Assembly: GCA_024102635.1 (NCBI GenBank)
Contig: JAGFJO010000072.1
Location: 1 to 64,000, forward strand
From: Deltaproteobacteria bacterium
GTDB taxonomy: Bacteria; Bdellovibrionota_C; UBA2361; JAGFJO01
Length of the DNA stretch: 64,000 bases
Direction: 5' to 3'
The translations under genes were made by a program, and so were the position numbers. The notes below the pieces were generated by a model, which saw only the letters and a list, made by a program, of their open reading frames with translations, did no database searches and was not told where the DNA came from. Below are positions 8,918 to 18,269 of the stretch, one piece after another (the first letter of the stretch is position 1; every line of letters starts with the position of its first letter).

Positions 8918-11461
8918 ATGCTTTGGCAGACAATAGTTCTTGTAACCAAACAAATTGAGAAGTACGGCGCCATTCGCCCGCTCGTTGCAATTGGAGATGC
9001 CGACAATTCTTCGGTTACCGACTATGACAGGGTGGTAGAAACGCAGAAGCAAGAAGCCAGGCATGTGCGCTTAAGTCAAAGACCGCTCGCCCACATCGAT
9101 CCTCACTATATTACACTCAACCCTTCTTCCGGGGGGCCGCCTGTTGATCGGCTGGACGAGGTTTTCCATGAGAACTTCGGAACGGCGGTAGTGTCGAATG
9201 TGCTCGAGCATGTTCCCGATCCCAAGGCCTTTTTCGAGAAACTGTATAAAGCAATGAAGCCGGATTCGCTCGTATTTATAGAGAGCGCATTCGTCGCGCC
9301 CTATCTGCCCGGCGGCCGCGACCTGTGGCGATTCTCGCCTGAATGCTTAAGATTTCTCGGAGAGCAAAGCGGCTTTACAGTGCTTGAAAGTGGCTGGCTA
9401 CTTGATATCCCGGCCGGGCGCGGGGTTATAAACCCCGAAAACAACTCCCCGCAAGAGATCAAAGTAACATACGTGACGCTGGCAAAGGGGACACCGAGCG
9501 CATCTTCCCGCTCCGCCCTCGCGTTGCCCGAGAGAATACCTGACGGCAAAACCACTCTGCATTCGGATATGGAGCCCTTGCCCGTTGCGGAGGAGCGCTT
9601 CGGCAATTCGGAAGTGGCGGATAAAGAGGCCGCCCCGACGTGCGTTTTTCTGGATACATGTTATGAAGGTTTTTTGGATTCTCTCTACAAGTCCTCTCCC
9701 GAGCTTTTACATGCACCGTATGAGACACAAAAAAATGCGATAATCTTATCCAATTTCGGCGATAGTGACTTCTATTCTAGAGGTCTTAGGAATTGCGGAT
9801 GGAAGGCAGAGAACCTAATCATAAACTGCTCTCCGCTGCAGAGCGCATGGGCGCGCGAGAATCACTGTGAGAAGTCTGCTGCCGCTCTACTAATCGAGCA
9901 GATCGATCGGGCTGCGCCGCAGGTCGTTTACATTCAGGACATGCATCTTTTTAGCGCCGAGTTTCTGGCGTTGATTAAGTCAAAGAGCGGGCTGCTTGTG
10001 GGTCAAATAGCCTCATCCCCCGACAATCTGCCTTTCACGTGTTACGACATAATTATCAGTTCAATTCCTCCCTTCGTAGATTACTTCCGATCGCAGGGGA
10101 TCACGTCTTATTATCAGCCGCTTGCATTTGATGAAAGAGTGCTCTCTTCAATTCCCCACTTTGCCTATGGCGAGCGGCCAATAGAGGTTTCTTTTGTAGG
10201 TAGCTTAAGCTCAGGAGCACATAAAGATCGATTCGATCTCCTTCAACATCTCGCACAACACACGCCGATTGAGTTCTGGGGCCTGGGCGCGGACAGTTTG
10301 CCGCAGGATTCGCCAATTAGGCAGCGCTGGAGAGGCGAGGCTTGGGGGAATCGGATGTTCGAGGTGCTGGGACAATCTAAGATAACGGTCAATGTACACG
10401 CAGCTCATGTGCTGCCGTGCTCCGACTCGCCGATGAGCTCGGCGGCGAAACATTACGCCAATAATATGCGCCTTTTCGAGGCGACCGGCTGCGGCTCCCT
10501 GTTGATCACGGATTTCAAGGACAATCTTTGCGACCTTTTTGAGCCAGGAAAAGAGGTGGTCGCATACAGATCGGCCGACGAGTGCGAGGCGTTGATAAAA
10601 TACTATCTGGCTCATCCTGACAAGGCCGCCAAGATCGCTAGAGCCGGTCAAGAGCGAACTCTTAAGCAGCATGCTTATGCTTTACGGCTTAAACACACCG
10701 CCGAGATCTTGGAGCGGCATCTTTTTTATAAAGAGCTGGAGCAGCGCCTTCAGCAGCCGGACCTTTCTAAAATTTCATACGGGCATACACCCATCCGCTT
10801 TGAACAGATCGATTCCTCGCTTACCGATTCGTGGAAGAATCCGCAGATGTCCATTAAGCAGAGGGAGCTAGTACAGCAGGAACTTATGCGGATGTATCGC
10901 GGGGAAAGGGTAGTCCCTTATCAGGCCATGGCCGAAATGCTTGCTCCAATAGTGGATGAGGCCTCTTCAATTCTTGAGGTGGGATGCTCTAGCGGATACT
11001 ATTACGAAGTAATCGAGTACCTGCTGAAACGGAGGATCTCTTACACAGGGGTAGACTACTCCCCGGCAATGATAGAAATGGCGCAGAGCTTCTATCCCGC
11101 TGCCAGCTTCGTTGCTGCAGACGGCGCCTGCATGCCGTTTGCCGATCGTCAATTTGAGGTCGCAATCTCCTCATGCGTTCTGCTTCATACCCCTAATTAC
11201 CTTGAGCATATGAAGGAGACGCACAGGGTAGCGGCTAAATACATCCTCGCTCACCGCACTCCGGTCTCGCGATTAAAGCCCCTTCGCCACGTAAAGAAAT
11301 TTGCATACGGGGTGGAGACAGTAGAGCTGGTGTTTAACGAGCAGCAATTCGTGAATGACTTCGAAAGTTTCGGCTGCCGTTTAGTCCGCACTCTAGTGGT
11401 TGACGCTAATAGCGAGCAGGACCACTATACGACGAGCTATCTTTTCGAGAGGACGCAATGA
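8918..11461 (+). CDS. Fusion: methyltransferase - CgeB-like glycosyltransferase - methyltransferase
   Basis: An 847-residue protein taken from ATG 8918; the frame also allows a TTG at 8855 with no ribosome site. Residues ~1-200 resemble the C-terminal half of a class I methyltransferase (VVSNVLEHVPDPKAFFEKLY) without an obvious glycine-rich SAM motif. Residues ~235-630 look like a CgeB/DUF3880-type glycosyltransferase (EVSFVGSLSSGAHKDRF; MRLFEATGCGSLLITDF). Residues ~670-845 are a complete Methyltransf_11 domain (ILEVGCSSGYYYEVIEYLL, FEVAISSCVLLHTP). It heads the glycan operon, and its stop overlaps the next start by ATGA. Likely role: building and methylating a surface glycan. Confidence 0.85.
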   Translation: MLWQTIVLVTKQIEKYGAIRPLVAIGDADNSSVTDYDRVVETQKQEARHVRLSQRPLAHIDPHYITLNPSSGGPPVDRLDEVFHENFGTAVVSNVLEHVPDPKAFFEKLYKAMKPDSLVFIESAFVAPYLPGGRDLWRFSPECLRFLGEQSGFTVLESGWLLDIPAGRGVINPENNSPQEIKVTYVTLAKGTPSASSRSALALPERIPDGKTTLHSDMEPLPVAEERFGNSEVADKEAAPTCVFLDTCYEGFLDSLYKSSPELLHAPYETQKNAIILSNFGDSDFYSRGLRNCGWKAENLIINCSPLQSAWARENHCEKSAAALLIEQIDRAAPQVVYIQDMHLFSAEFLALIKSKSGLLVGQIASSPDNLPFTCYDIIISSIPPFVDYFRSQGITSYYQPLAFDERVLSSIPHFAYGERPIEVSFVGSLSSGAHKDRFDLLQHLAQHTPIEFWGLGADSLPQDSPIRQRWRGEAWGNRMFEVLGQSKITVNVHAAHVLPCSDSPMSSAAKHYANNMRLFEATGCGSLLITDFKDNLCDLFEPGKEVVAYRSADECEALIKYYLAHPDKAAKIARAGQERTLKQHAYALRLKHTAEILERHLFYKELEQRLQQPDLSKISYGHTPIRFEQIDSSLTDSWKNPQMSIKQRELVQQELMRMYRGERVVPYQAMAEMLAPIVDEASSILEVGCSSGYYYEVIEYLLKRRISYTGVDYSPAMIEMAQSFYPAASFVAADGACMPFADRQFEVAISSCVLLHTPNYLEHMKETHRVAAKYILAHRTPVSRLKPLRHVKKFAYGVETVELVFNEQQFVNDFESFGCRLVRTLVVDANSEQDHYTTSYLFERTQ

Positions 11462-12441
11462 ACTTTTTCTCGGGCAAAAGGGTGATCATAACCGGCGGCC
11501 TTGGTTTTATAGGCTCCAATTTGGCGCTCAAGCTGGCAAAAGAAGGGGCTGCTATAACCTTGGTCGACAGCTTGATTCCCGAATATGGCGGAAACCTGTG
11601 GAACGTTGATGCTATAAAAAATCAGGTCCGTATCAACATCTCGGATGTTCGTGATGAGTATTCGCTTAAATATCTGATACAGGGTAACGACGTCCTTTTC
11701 AATTTGGCCGGCCAAACCAGCCATCTTGATTCAATGAATAATCCGTTTCCCGATCTGGAGATAAACGCAAGATCTCAGCTCTCCATACTGGAGGCTTGCC
11801 GAAAACATAATCCGCTCATCAAGGTAGTATTTGCCAGCACGCGGCAGGTTTATGGAACGCCCGAAGCCCTCCCTGTCGATGAGCGACATCCGCTGCGACC
11901 GGTCGACGTAAACGGCATCAACAAAATAGCGGGGGAGAGTTATCACCTTGTATATAATAACGTATACAATATAAAGACTGCGGTGCTAAGGCTCACCAAC
12001 ACATACGGTCCGCGTATGCGAATAAAGGATGCGCGGCAAACCTTTCTCGGCATCTGGATTAAAAATCTTCTTCAGCAGCAGCCGATCCTAGTTTTTGGCG
12101 ACGGTAAGCAGGTGCGCGACTTTAACTATGTCGACGACGTGGTCGATGCGCTTATGCTCGCAGCGGAATCGGACGAAGCAAACGGGCAGATTTTCAACCT
12201 GGGAGCGGAAGACCCGGCCTCTCTAAAAGATGTAGCGGAACTTATGGTGGCTACGGCTCGTACCGGCCGTTATGAGATCGTGCCCTTTCCTAATGAGCTG
12301 AAGAAAATAGATATCGGCGATTACTACGGTGATTACCGCAAGATAAGATCCAAGCTGGGCTGGAAGCCCAAAGTGAACCTTCAGCAAGGTTTAGCTCAGA
12401 CGATCGAGTACTTTCGGGCTAATTTAGAGCACTACCTATAA
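11458..12441 (+). CDS. NAD-dependent sugar-nucleotide epimerase/dehydratase (extended SDR)
   Basis: A 327-residue extended short-chain dehydrogenase/reductase. The NAD-binding GGLGFIG motif is at residues 13-19, STRQVYG carries the active-site Ser/Thr, and LTNTYGPR plus FGDGKQVRDFNYVDDVV are typical of NDP-sugar epimerases and dehydratases. The catalytic YxxxK is not intact: residues 152-156 read NGINK, so the lysine is present but the tyrosine position is Asn. A subgroup with DVNGINK at this place probably exists, so this may be a specialised enzyme rather than a dead one. It overlaps the previous gene by four bases (ATGA) and precedes the aminotransferase by nine bases. Confidence 0.9.
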   Translation: MNFFSGKRVIITGGLGFIGSNLALKLAKEGAAITLVDSLIPEYGGNLWNVDAIKNQVRINISDVRDEYSLKYLIQGNDVLFNLAGQTSHLDSMNNPFPDLEINARSQLSILEACRKHNPLIKVVFASTRQVYGTPEALPVDERHPLRPVDVNGINKIAGESYHLVYNNVYNIKTAVLRLTNTYGPRMRIKDARQTFLGIWIKNLLQQQPILVFGDGKQVRDFNYVDDVVDALMLAAESDEANGQIFNLGAEDPASLKDVAELMVATARTGRYEIVPFPNELKKIDIGDYYGDYRKIRSKLGWKPKVNLQQGLAQTIEYFRANLEHYL

Positions 12442-12450
12442 GGCACAATA

Positions 12451-13578
12451 ATGTCTTCAGCCAACGTCGAGAAGCAGATAGCAGTGGCGGACCCCAAGGC
12501 GCAGTACCTCTCTTATAGGGAGGAGATAGACTCCGCGATCGCGCGCGTGCTGAATAGCGGCTGGTACATACTGGGCAAAGAGGTTGAGGAATTCGAGCGA
12601 AGATTTGCCGGCTTTGTGGGCGCCGAAAGCTGCTTCGGTGTGGCAAACGGCACGGATGCCATAGCGCTTGCGCTGCGCGCATGTGGTGTTTTTCCGGGCG
12701 ACGAGGTAATCACGGTTTCGCATTCCGCGGTTGCAACGGTTGCCGCGATAGAGCAGATCGGAGCGATTCCGGTATTCGCCGACATTGAAGAAGAGACCAT
12801 GGGGCTAGATCCGCGGACTCTTCCGGCACTTTTTAATTGCAGAACAAAAGCGGTTGTTGCGGTGCATATATACGGCCAGCCTGCCAGGATCGAAGAGATC
12901 GCGACGCTGTGTGAAGAGAGTCAGATCAAGTTGGTAGAGGATTGCGCTCAGGCACATGGAGCGAGAATCGGATCTGCCATGGTAGGCAGTTTCGGAGATG
13001 CCGCAGCATTCAGTTTTTATCCCACCAAAAACCTAGGAGCAATAGGCGATGGCGGAGCAGTAGTTACCTCCAATTCCGAGATCGCTGAACAACTTCGGCT
13101 CCTGCGACAATATGGATGGCGCGAGCGCTACATTAGTTCTGTGGCTGGAATTAATTCACGCTTGGATGAGCTTCAAGCCGCTGTACTTAATGTAAAACTG
13201 CCGCACCTTGAGGCCGACAATGAGCGGCGGCGAGCGGTGGCGGAACGTTATAATCGCTGCCTCGCTCCGGCGGTTAAGGGGCCGAAGCTCTCTCCCGAAC
13301 ACCGTCATGCAATGCATCTCTATGTGTTGCGAACGCCACGCAGGGACGAACTCAAGCGATTTTTGCAGGAGAGAGGGATACAGTCCGCCTTGCATTATCC
13401 CAGTCCGATACACAAGCAGCCTGCGTATGAGGGACGCATCAAGGGAGGGGATAACCTCCCTGTCACGGAGAAAATATACAGTGAGATACTGAGCTTGCCG
13501 ATGTACCCCGAACTTACAGCGGGGGATGTCCAGCGCGTTTGTGATGCGCTTATAAGTTGGTGCTCATTAAATGATTGA
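12451..13578 (+). CDS. DegT/DnrJ/EryC1/StrS family PLP aminotransferase
   Basis: A 375-residue sugar aminotransferase. It begins with the family opening (ADPKAQYLSYREEIDSAIAR), has NGTDAIALALRA near residue 65, the PLP-contacting EDCAQAHGA, and the Schiff-base lysine K193 in FYPTKNLGAIGDGGA. These enzymes transfer an amino group to a keto-sugar nucleotide. Its position nine bases after the epimerase and overlapping the next gene by eight bases suggests the pair makes an amino-deoxy sugar donor for the glycosyltransferases of this operon. Confidence 0.93.
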   Translation: MSSANVEKQIAVADPKAQYLSYREEIDSAIARVLNSGWYILGKEVEEFERRFAGFVGAESCFGVANGTDAIALALRACGVFPGDEVITVSHSAVATVAAIEQIGAIPVFADIEEETMGLDPRTLPALFNCRTKAVVAVHIYGQPARIEEIATLCEESQIKLVEDCAQAHGARIGSAMVGSFGDAAAFSFYPTKNLGAIGDGGAVVTSNSEIAEQLRLLRQYGWRERYISSVAGINSRLDELQAAVLNVKLPHLEADNERRRAVAERYNRCLAPAVKGPKLSPEHRHAMHLYVLRTPRRDELKRFLQERGIQSALHYPSPIHKQPAYEGRIKGGDNLPVTEKIYSEILSLPMYPELTAGDVQRVCDALISWCSLND

Positions 13579-15523
13579 TCTGCCAGGAGCTGAATTGGAG
13601 ACGGAATTAAGACACTACTGCACCTACTTTGACCGGAATTATCTCCATAAGGGCCTGTGTCTTATAGAGTCGCTGCGTGAGCATGAAAGCCGGCCTTACA
13701 AGCTGCATGTCGTATGCATGGATGAGATCACCAGACTGATCCTCGAAGAGCTTTCTATCCCAAATCTCAATCTAATTCCGATGCACGATGTAGAGCGCGG
13801 CGACGCCAGGCTGCTGGCATGTAAGCATGAGCGAAAGGTAGTGGAGTACTTGTGGACCTGCACGCCGACCGTGATTCTGCGGGTGCTTGAACGGGACAGC
13901 TCTATTCGGCGCCTTACCTACCTTGATTCGGATCTCTTTTTCTTCTCATCTCCTGACCCGATCTTCCAAGAGGCGGAGCAAGGAAGCGTGCTAATTCACG
14001 ACCACCGCTTTCCCCCGAGTAAGAAGCATCTTGAGAAATTCGGCAAGTACAACGTCGGATTGCTGTCGTTTACCAGAGAGGCAATCGGCGTTCTTGATTG
14101 GTGGAGAGAGAGATGCCTAGAGTGGTGCTATGCAGTTCCGGAAGACGGCAAGTTCGGAGATCAAGCCTACCTTAACGACTGGCCGACCCGCTTCAAAGGG
14201 GTGGTGGATCTGAAACACATAGGTGCAGGGTTGGCACCTTGGAATCACGCTCAGTATGAGATGCAGCAAGACAAGGACGGCCGTATATCGGTAGATGGGC
14301 TGCCACTGATCTTTTATCACTACCATGCTTTCAAAACCTTAAGCCGAGAGTGTTATCTTCCACTCTCCAATCTTGACTATGACACGTCGATGGAACTCTT
14401 GAGGCTGGTTTTTCTGCCGTACGTACAAGCGACACTAAGGGCGATCGATAAGGCGCGAGAGATAGCTCCTGATTTTAATGTCGGATTTAGCGCAGCTAAG
14501 GAGCTTACTGATAATCATACTTTCATTGTGACAGAAGGCTTCCATTCACGCCTTAAAGGACAGCCGGTAGGACAAAGCCCTCAAGAGCTTGAGGCCGGCT
14601 GGTTCGCATATATCTCAAAGCAGACGAAGCCAGAGAAGCTTCTATTGAAGGAGAGTGGAGTTCGAAAAAGCAAGGAGCTAAAGATAAGCGGCCCAGCCCC
14701 TATTGTAATGGTCAACTTCGGAATGCAGGAGCATTTTCTATATGCAGCCGCTCAAGCCAGGCGGATGGCTCCGAACGCCAACGTGGTGCTTCTCTGCGAT
14801 CAACAGCTGGCGATAGAGGGCGTAGATGTGCTGCCGGTTGATGAGTATTCAGCTTCCGCGCAAGCTTTTGAAGAGATCTATTCTCATCAAAGCAGCGCCT
14901 CGCTTTGGCTGGAGCTCACGCGCTTCAAAAGATGGTTAATCCTTAAAGAATTTATGTCTCGCTACCGCCTTGATAAGATCGTGCACCTTGACTCCGACGT
15001 GCTTCTTTTCTGCGATCCACACGCTGCGTTTGCGCAGCTCGGTAAGTTTGAGTATGCGCTATGCGGTGCAAGTGCTCATATCTCAATGCTGTCCAATGCT
15101 GCGATTAGCGAGATCTGCAACTTGTTCGTGAGCTTCTTCCGTAATAAGGAGAGGGAAGTCTCCTCTCCCGTGACGCAGTACATTCAGCGGCGCAGGGAGA
15201 CCAATCGCGAGTGTGAAATAGGAGATAAACTTTTCTTTGAGCTATTACCCTTCATAACCGATATGAACGGCCACGACATGTCAGGATTGCGCGGGCGAAA
15301 AGAAGAGCGGTATTGCTTCGATTCCAGTTTCTCTGGGCCGGAGGGCGTGTTTCAAATAGAGAATGGAGTCAAGAAGCTCAAATGGATTGCCGGTGCTCCA
15401 TACGGAATTCTTGAACAAAACGGGGAGCTAGTAAGGCTAAAGTGTATTCACTACAAGGGGGCATCGAAAGGCCTGGCAAGAGTTCATTTTGAGATGACCG
15501 GAGATGGAGCATTTTTGCCGTGA
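13571..15523 (+). CDS. Protein with two tandem GT8-like glycosyltransferase domains
   Basis: A 650-residue soluble protein. Two regions each carry a DxD-type metal/nucleotide site after a hydrophobic strand: RLTYLDSDLFFFSSPDP near residue 120 and KIVHLDSDVLLFCDP near residue 475. The first half opens with HYCTYFDRNYLHKGLCLIESL and the second with IVMVNFGMQEHFLYAAAQAR, both like starts of GT-A folds. The two halves look like separate nucleotide-sugar transferase domains, possibly adding two successive sugars. Start ATG 13571 lies inside the end of the aminotransferase gene, so translation is probably coupled. Confidence 0.8.
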   Translation: MIDLPGAELETELRHYCTYFDRNYLHKGLCLIESLREHESRPYKLHVVCMDEITRLILEELSIPNLNLIPMHDVERGDARLLACKHERKVVEYLWTCTPTVILRVLERDSSIRRLTYLDSDLFFFSSPDPIFQEAEQGSVLIHDHRFPPSKKHLEKFGKYNVGLLSFTREAIGVLDWWRERCLEWCYAVPEDGKFGDQAYLNDWPTRFKGVVDLKHIGAGLAPWNHAQYEMQQDKDGRISVDGLPLIFYHYHAFKTLSRECYLPLSNLDYDTSMELLRLVFLPYVQATLRAIDKAREIAPDFNVGFSAAKELTDNHTFIVTEGFHSRLKGQPVGQSPQELEAGWFAYISKQTKPEKLLLKESGVRKSKELKISGPAPIVMVNFGMQEHFLYAAAQARRMAPNANVVLLCDQQLAIEGVDVLPVDEYSASAQAFEEIYSHQSSASLWLELTRFKRWLILKEFMSRYRLDKIVHLDSDVLLFCDPHAAFAQLGKFEYALCGASAHISMLSNAAISEICNLFVSFFRNKEREVSSPVTQYIQRRRETNRECEIGDKLFFELLPFITDMNGHDMSGLRGRKEERYCFDSSFSGPEGVFQIENGVKKLKWIAGAPYGILEQNGELVRLKCIHYKGASKGLARVHFEMTGDGAFLP

Positions 15524-15571
15524 TTGATTCAAGTACGAGGCGCGCGAGCCAAATTATAAGACGAGGCGAAT

Positions 15572-16513
15572 ATGAGCGAATCTGAACAGGCGGGCGGGCA
15601 GCTGCTTGTCACAAAAGATTGTGCTGCGGCTTTGGAGTTGATGCAAGCCGAGCTTAGCAAGGCTCTTAATGAGTTGGCGCAAGAGTCGAGTGGGCGCAAC
15701 CTGCAGGCAGGTCCTGAAAGGATACAGCACTTTCCGTCGCGTCTGGATTTGGCCTTTTGGTATGTACGTCCGACAATAAAAAGAATTTTCCATTGGCTTT
15801 TTCAATCGGAAGAGCGTTCGAACTTTACTTATTCAATCACGGACGAAAATAAGGATTACTTGGCGGCCTTTTGCGCAGTAATTACCGGCCAAGCGAGTCA
15901 TAAAATGCGGGACTACATCGACGAACTCTGCAGAGACTCCGAACTCAGAGAGCATGTTTTGAGGCAGCGTAGCGTCCTCGCGCAGCAACACATCCCTATT
16001 GATCCTCACTTCGATTTTGGGCGGCGTCTGGGCTGGTATACCCTTGTTCGTGCTTTGAAGCCTAAGATTGTCATAGAGACGGGAGTGGCTCAGGGGTTAG
16101 GATCATTAGTACTGACGTCGGCCTTAATGCGAAACGCGCAAGAGGGGCACCCTGGGTACTATTTCGGGACCGAACTAGACAGAAATGCCGGATTTCTGTT
16201 TAGCGGTAAGTATGCTGAGTTCGGAAAAATATTTTATGGCGACTCTATTGAATCGCTTAAGAAACTGGATGCCGTCATAGATCTATTCATCAACGACAGC
16301 GATCACTCTGCGCAATATGAGCAGCAGGAATACGAAGTTATTTCGTCAAAGCTCTCCAAACGCGCTGTAGTGCTGGCTGACAATGCACATGTCACCAGCA
16401 AATTGTGTGACTTTGCACGAAGTACAGGAAGAGAGTTCCTTTATTTTCAGGAAAGGCCCAAGGATCACTGGTACCCGGGCGCAGGGATCGGTGCGGCCTT
16501 TACCAAGCTTTAA
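15572..16513 (+). CDS. CmcI-like class I SAM-dependent methyltransferase
   Basis: A 313-residue protein. The SAM-binding loop is visible in KIVIETGVAQGLGSLVLTSAL, and VIDLFINDSDHSAQYEQQEY fits the metal-binding Asp pair of CmcI/rhamnosyl O-methyltransferase relatives (Methyltransf_24). The N-terminal 110 residues contain an amphipathic region (DLAFWYVRPTIKRIFHWLF) and no known domain. It is the last gene of the glycan operon, 48 bases after the tandem glycosyltransferase, and probably O-methylates a sugar hydroxyl. Confidence 0.83.
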   Translation: MSESEQAGGQLLVTKDCAAALELMQAELSKALNELAQESSGRNLQAGPERIQHFPSRLDLAFWYVRPTIKRIFHWLFQSEERSNFTYSITDENKDYLAAFCAVITGQASHKMRDYIDELCRDSELREHVLRQRSVLAQQHIPIDPHFDFGRRLGWYTLVRALKPKIVIETGVAQGLGSLVLTSALMRNAQEGHPGYYFGTELDRNAGFLFSGKYAEFGKIFYGDSIESLKKLDAVIDLFINDSDHSAQYEQQEYEVISSKLSKRAVVLADNAHVTSKLCDFARSTGREFLYFQERPKDHWYPGAGIGAAFTKL

Positions 16514-16715
16514 TGTTACCCGGATATTTCAGAGATTGCTGAGCGGTATAACGCAGTGCTGCACCAGAGTAGCGCTGCCATCGCACTGACCAGACTACTC
16601 GTTCCTAGGTGGCCGTTATTACTTGGCAAATTACCCGGCAATTAGCCTCTTAGTGATTGATTAGTGGCTTTACTCATGGTGAGATGGAGGCAGTTTACTT
16701 AGGAGCTTTCCATCT

Positions 16716-17501
16716 ATGGGCTGCACTGTAAGAACATCTCCTTCCCGCGTTAGTTTTTTGCGAGGCGTTTACTTACTAGGGAGTTTAATACTCGTCATCG
16801 TCAGTGCCGGTTTGGCAGCTTCAGTTGCCTACGCTCAGCCCGACGGAGCGCTTGCGCGTCTTAAGAGAGAGGATGACAACATTCAGAGCACCGAACGTTT
16901 GGAGCTTAAGGCACAGCTGAGTAGGGCGGCAGATGTTTATAGTTTACTGGCACTCGGTTCCGGCGCAGATGTTCCTCACGAATTATTAGAGCGCGCCGAA
17001 TGCATTGCGGTACTCCCCGGAGTCGTTAAAGCGGCCTTTTTGGCAGGAGGCCAGCACGGATCGGGGGTAGTAAGCTGCAGAGACGAAAAGCTAGGCTGGA
17101 CCGCACCGGCTTTTATAACGATGACGGCCGGGAGTTTTGGCTTCCAGATAGGGGCACAGGAGGTCGATGTTGTGCTTTTGATGATGGCCAAAAACAGCAG
17201 GCGCAGCATCGCTTCCAGCAAACTTACCTTAGGAGGTGATATAGCCGTTGCTGCGGGACCGGTCGGGCGGCTTGCCAAGGGAGAGACAGATCTTGACCTT
17301 TCCGGAATTTACTCCTTTGCCCGAAGCCGGGGAGTTTTTGCCGGGGTTTCGCTTGAAGGCGCGGTCGTGCGTCCCAATGATCGGGCGACAAGCACCTATT
17401 ACGGCAGACAGCTGATGATTGAGGATATTCTTTTCAAATATGCTGTTACCATTCTCCCTAGAGAGGCAGGGCGTTTTATCTCGATGCTGCCGCGCTGGTG
17501 A
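16716..17501 (+). CDS. SYLF-domain lipid-binding protein (Ysc84 type)
   Basis: A 261-residue protein with a signal peptide (hydrophobic residues 19-41, cleavage probably after AYA). The rest is one SYLF domain: LLERAECIAVLPGVVKAAF, GGQHGSGVVSCR, SFGFQIGAQEVDVVLLMM and AAGPVGRLA are its conserved blocks. SYLF/DUF500 domains bind phosphoinositides in eukaryotes; bacterial ones are exported and of unclear role. A TAGGAG site lies 11 bases before ATG 16716. It is a single-gene unit before msrB. Confidence 0.9.
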   Translation: MGCTVRTSPSRVSFLRGVYLLGSLILVIVSAGLAASVAYAQPDGALARLKREDDNIQSTERLELKAQLSRAADVYSLLALGSGADVPHELLERAECIAVLPGVVKAAFLAGGQHGSGVVSCRDEKLGWTAPAFITMTAGSFGFQIGAQEVDVVLLMMAKNSRRSIASSKLTLGGDIAVAAGPVGRLAKGETDLDLSGIYSFARSRGVFAGVSLEGAVVRPNDRATSTYYGRQLMIEDILFKYAVTILPREAGRFISMLPRW

Positions 17502-17505
17502 TATA

Positions 17506-17535
17506 TTGGTGCATTATTTCGCGCTTTGCTACAAT
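17506..17535 (+). promoter_or_regulatory. Candidate sigma70 promoter for msrB
   Basis: TTGGTG at 17506-17511 and TACAAT at 17530-17535 with 18 bases between them. The predicted start is about 24 bases before the msrB ATG. Seen by eye only. Confidence 0.5.
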
Positions 17536-17564
17536 ATCTGAAATCAGTTCAATAAACTGCTCCC

Positions 17565-18077
17565 ATGCGTTTAATCTTATTTTTAGCCATTGCCCTTACA
17601 TTTGGATGCAACAATATGAGCTCGCAGGAAGAAAACTCCGTAAAAGAAGGAGAAGCGCAAAAAACTTCAGCCTCATCCGACGAATGGAAAGCGAAGGATG
17701 ATAACTACTGGAAGCAGGCGTTGAGCCCTGAGCAGTACCATGTTTGCCGGCAAGGAGGCACCGAAAGACCTTTCTCCGGTAAGTACAATAAGCATTTCGA
17801 AGAGGGAACGTACGTATGTTCAAATTGCGGCCAAGCGCTTTTTACCTCCGAAGACAAGTTCGATTCAGGGACAGGTTGGCCCAGTTTTTCCGATATCGCT
17901 AAGAGCGGCGCGGTCACTTTGCGTCAGGATAATTCACATGGAATGTCACGAACGGAGGTACTATGCAGCCGCTGTCAAGCTCATCTCGGCCATGTGTTCG
18001 ATGATGGTCCCGAGCCTACCGGAAAGCGTTATTGTATCAATTCCATCAGTCTAGTACATAAACCGGATAAGCCTTAA
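17565..18077 (+). CDS. msrB: Peptide-methionine (R)-S-oxide reductase, lipoprotein form
   Basis: A 170-residue protein. Residues 1-17 are a lipoprotein signal (LAIALTFGC, lipobox Cys at ~15), so the enzyme is exported and lipid-anchored. The MsrB domain follows: two zinc CxxC pairs (CSNCGQ and CSRCQA), GTGWPSF, and the catalytic Cys157 in GKRYCINS. MsrB reduces the R-epimer of methionine sulfoxide in proteins. The periplasmic anchoring suggests repair of envelope proteins. No MsrA domain is fused and no clear Shine-Dalgarno sequence is seen. Confidence 0.95.
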   Translation: MRLILFLAIALTFGCNNMSSQEENSVKEGEAQKTSASSDEWKAKDDNYWKQALSPEQYHVCRQGGTERPFSGKYNKHFEEGTYVCSNCGQALFTSEDKFDSGTGWPSFSDIAKSGAVTLRQDNSHGMSRTEVLCSRCQAHLGHVFDDGPEPTGKRYCINSISLVHKPDKP

Positions 18078-18210
18078 GAGCCTGTCTCCCATTTAATGAT
18101 GTGCAGGCCTTGATACGGGATAAATCACAGAGGGCTAATATTGCTTTTGAGAATGCTTTTGAGCAATCAGCTTTAGGCCGCGCATAGCGCGCCCAGAAGT
18201 CCAATACCTC

Positions 18211-18239
18211 TTGGAAACCATGCAGCTATTGATTACAAT
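18211..18239 (+). promoter_or_regulatory. Candidate sigma70 promoter for the CBS gene
   Basis: TTGGAA at 18211-18216, 17-base spacer, TACAAT at 18234-18239. It lies 30 bases before ATG 18270, which has a TTTAGGAGAG ribosome site. Good match in sequence, spacing and position. Confidence 0.55.
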
Positions 18240-18269
18240 GTTCGCCACACGTCCTTTAGGAGAGATGCT

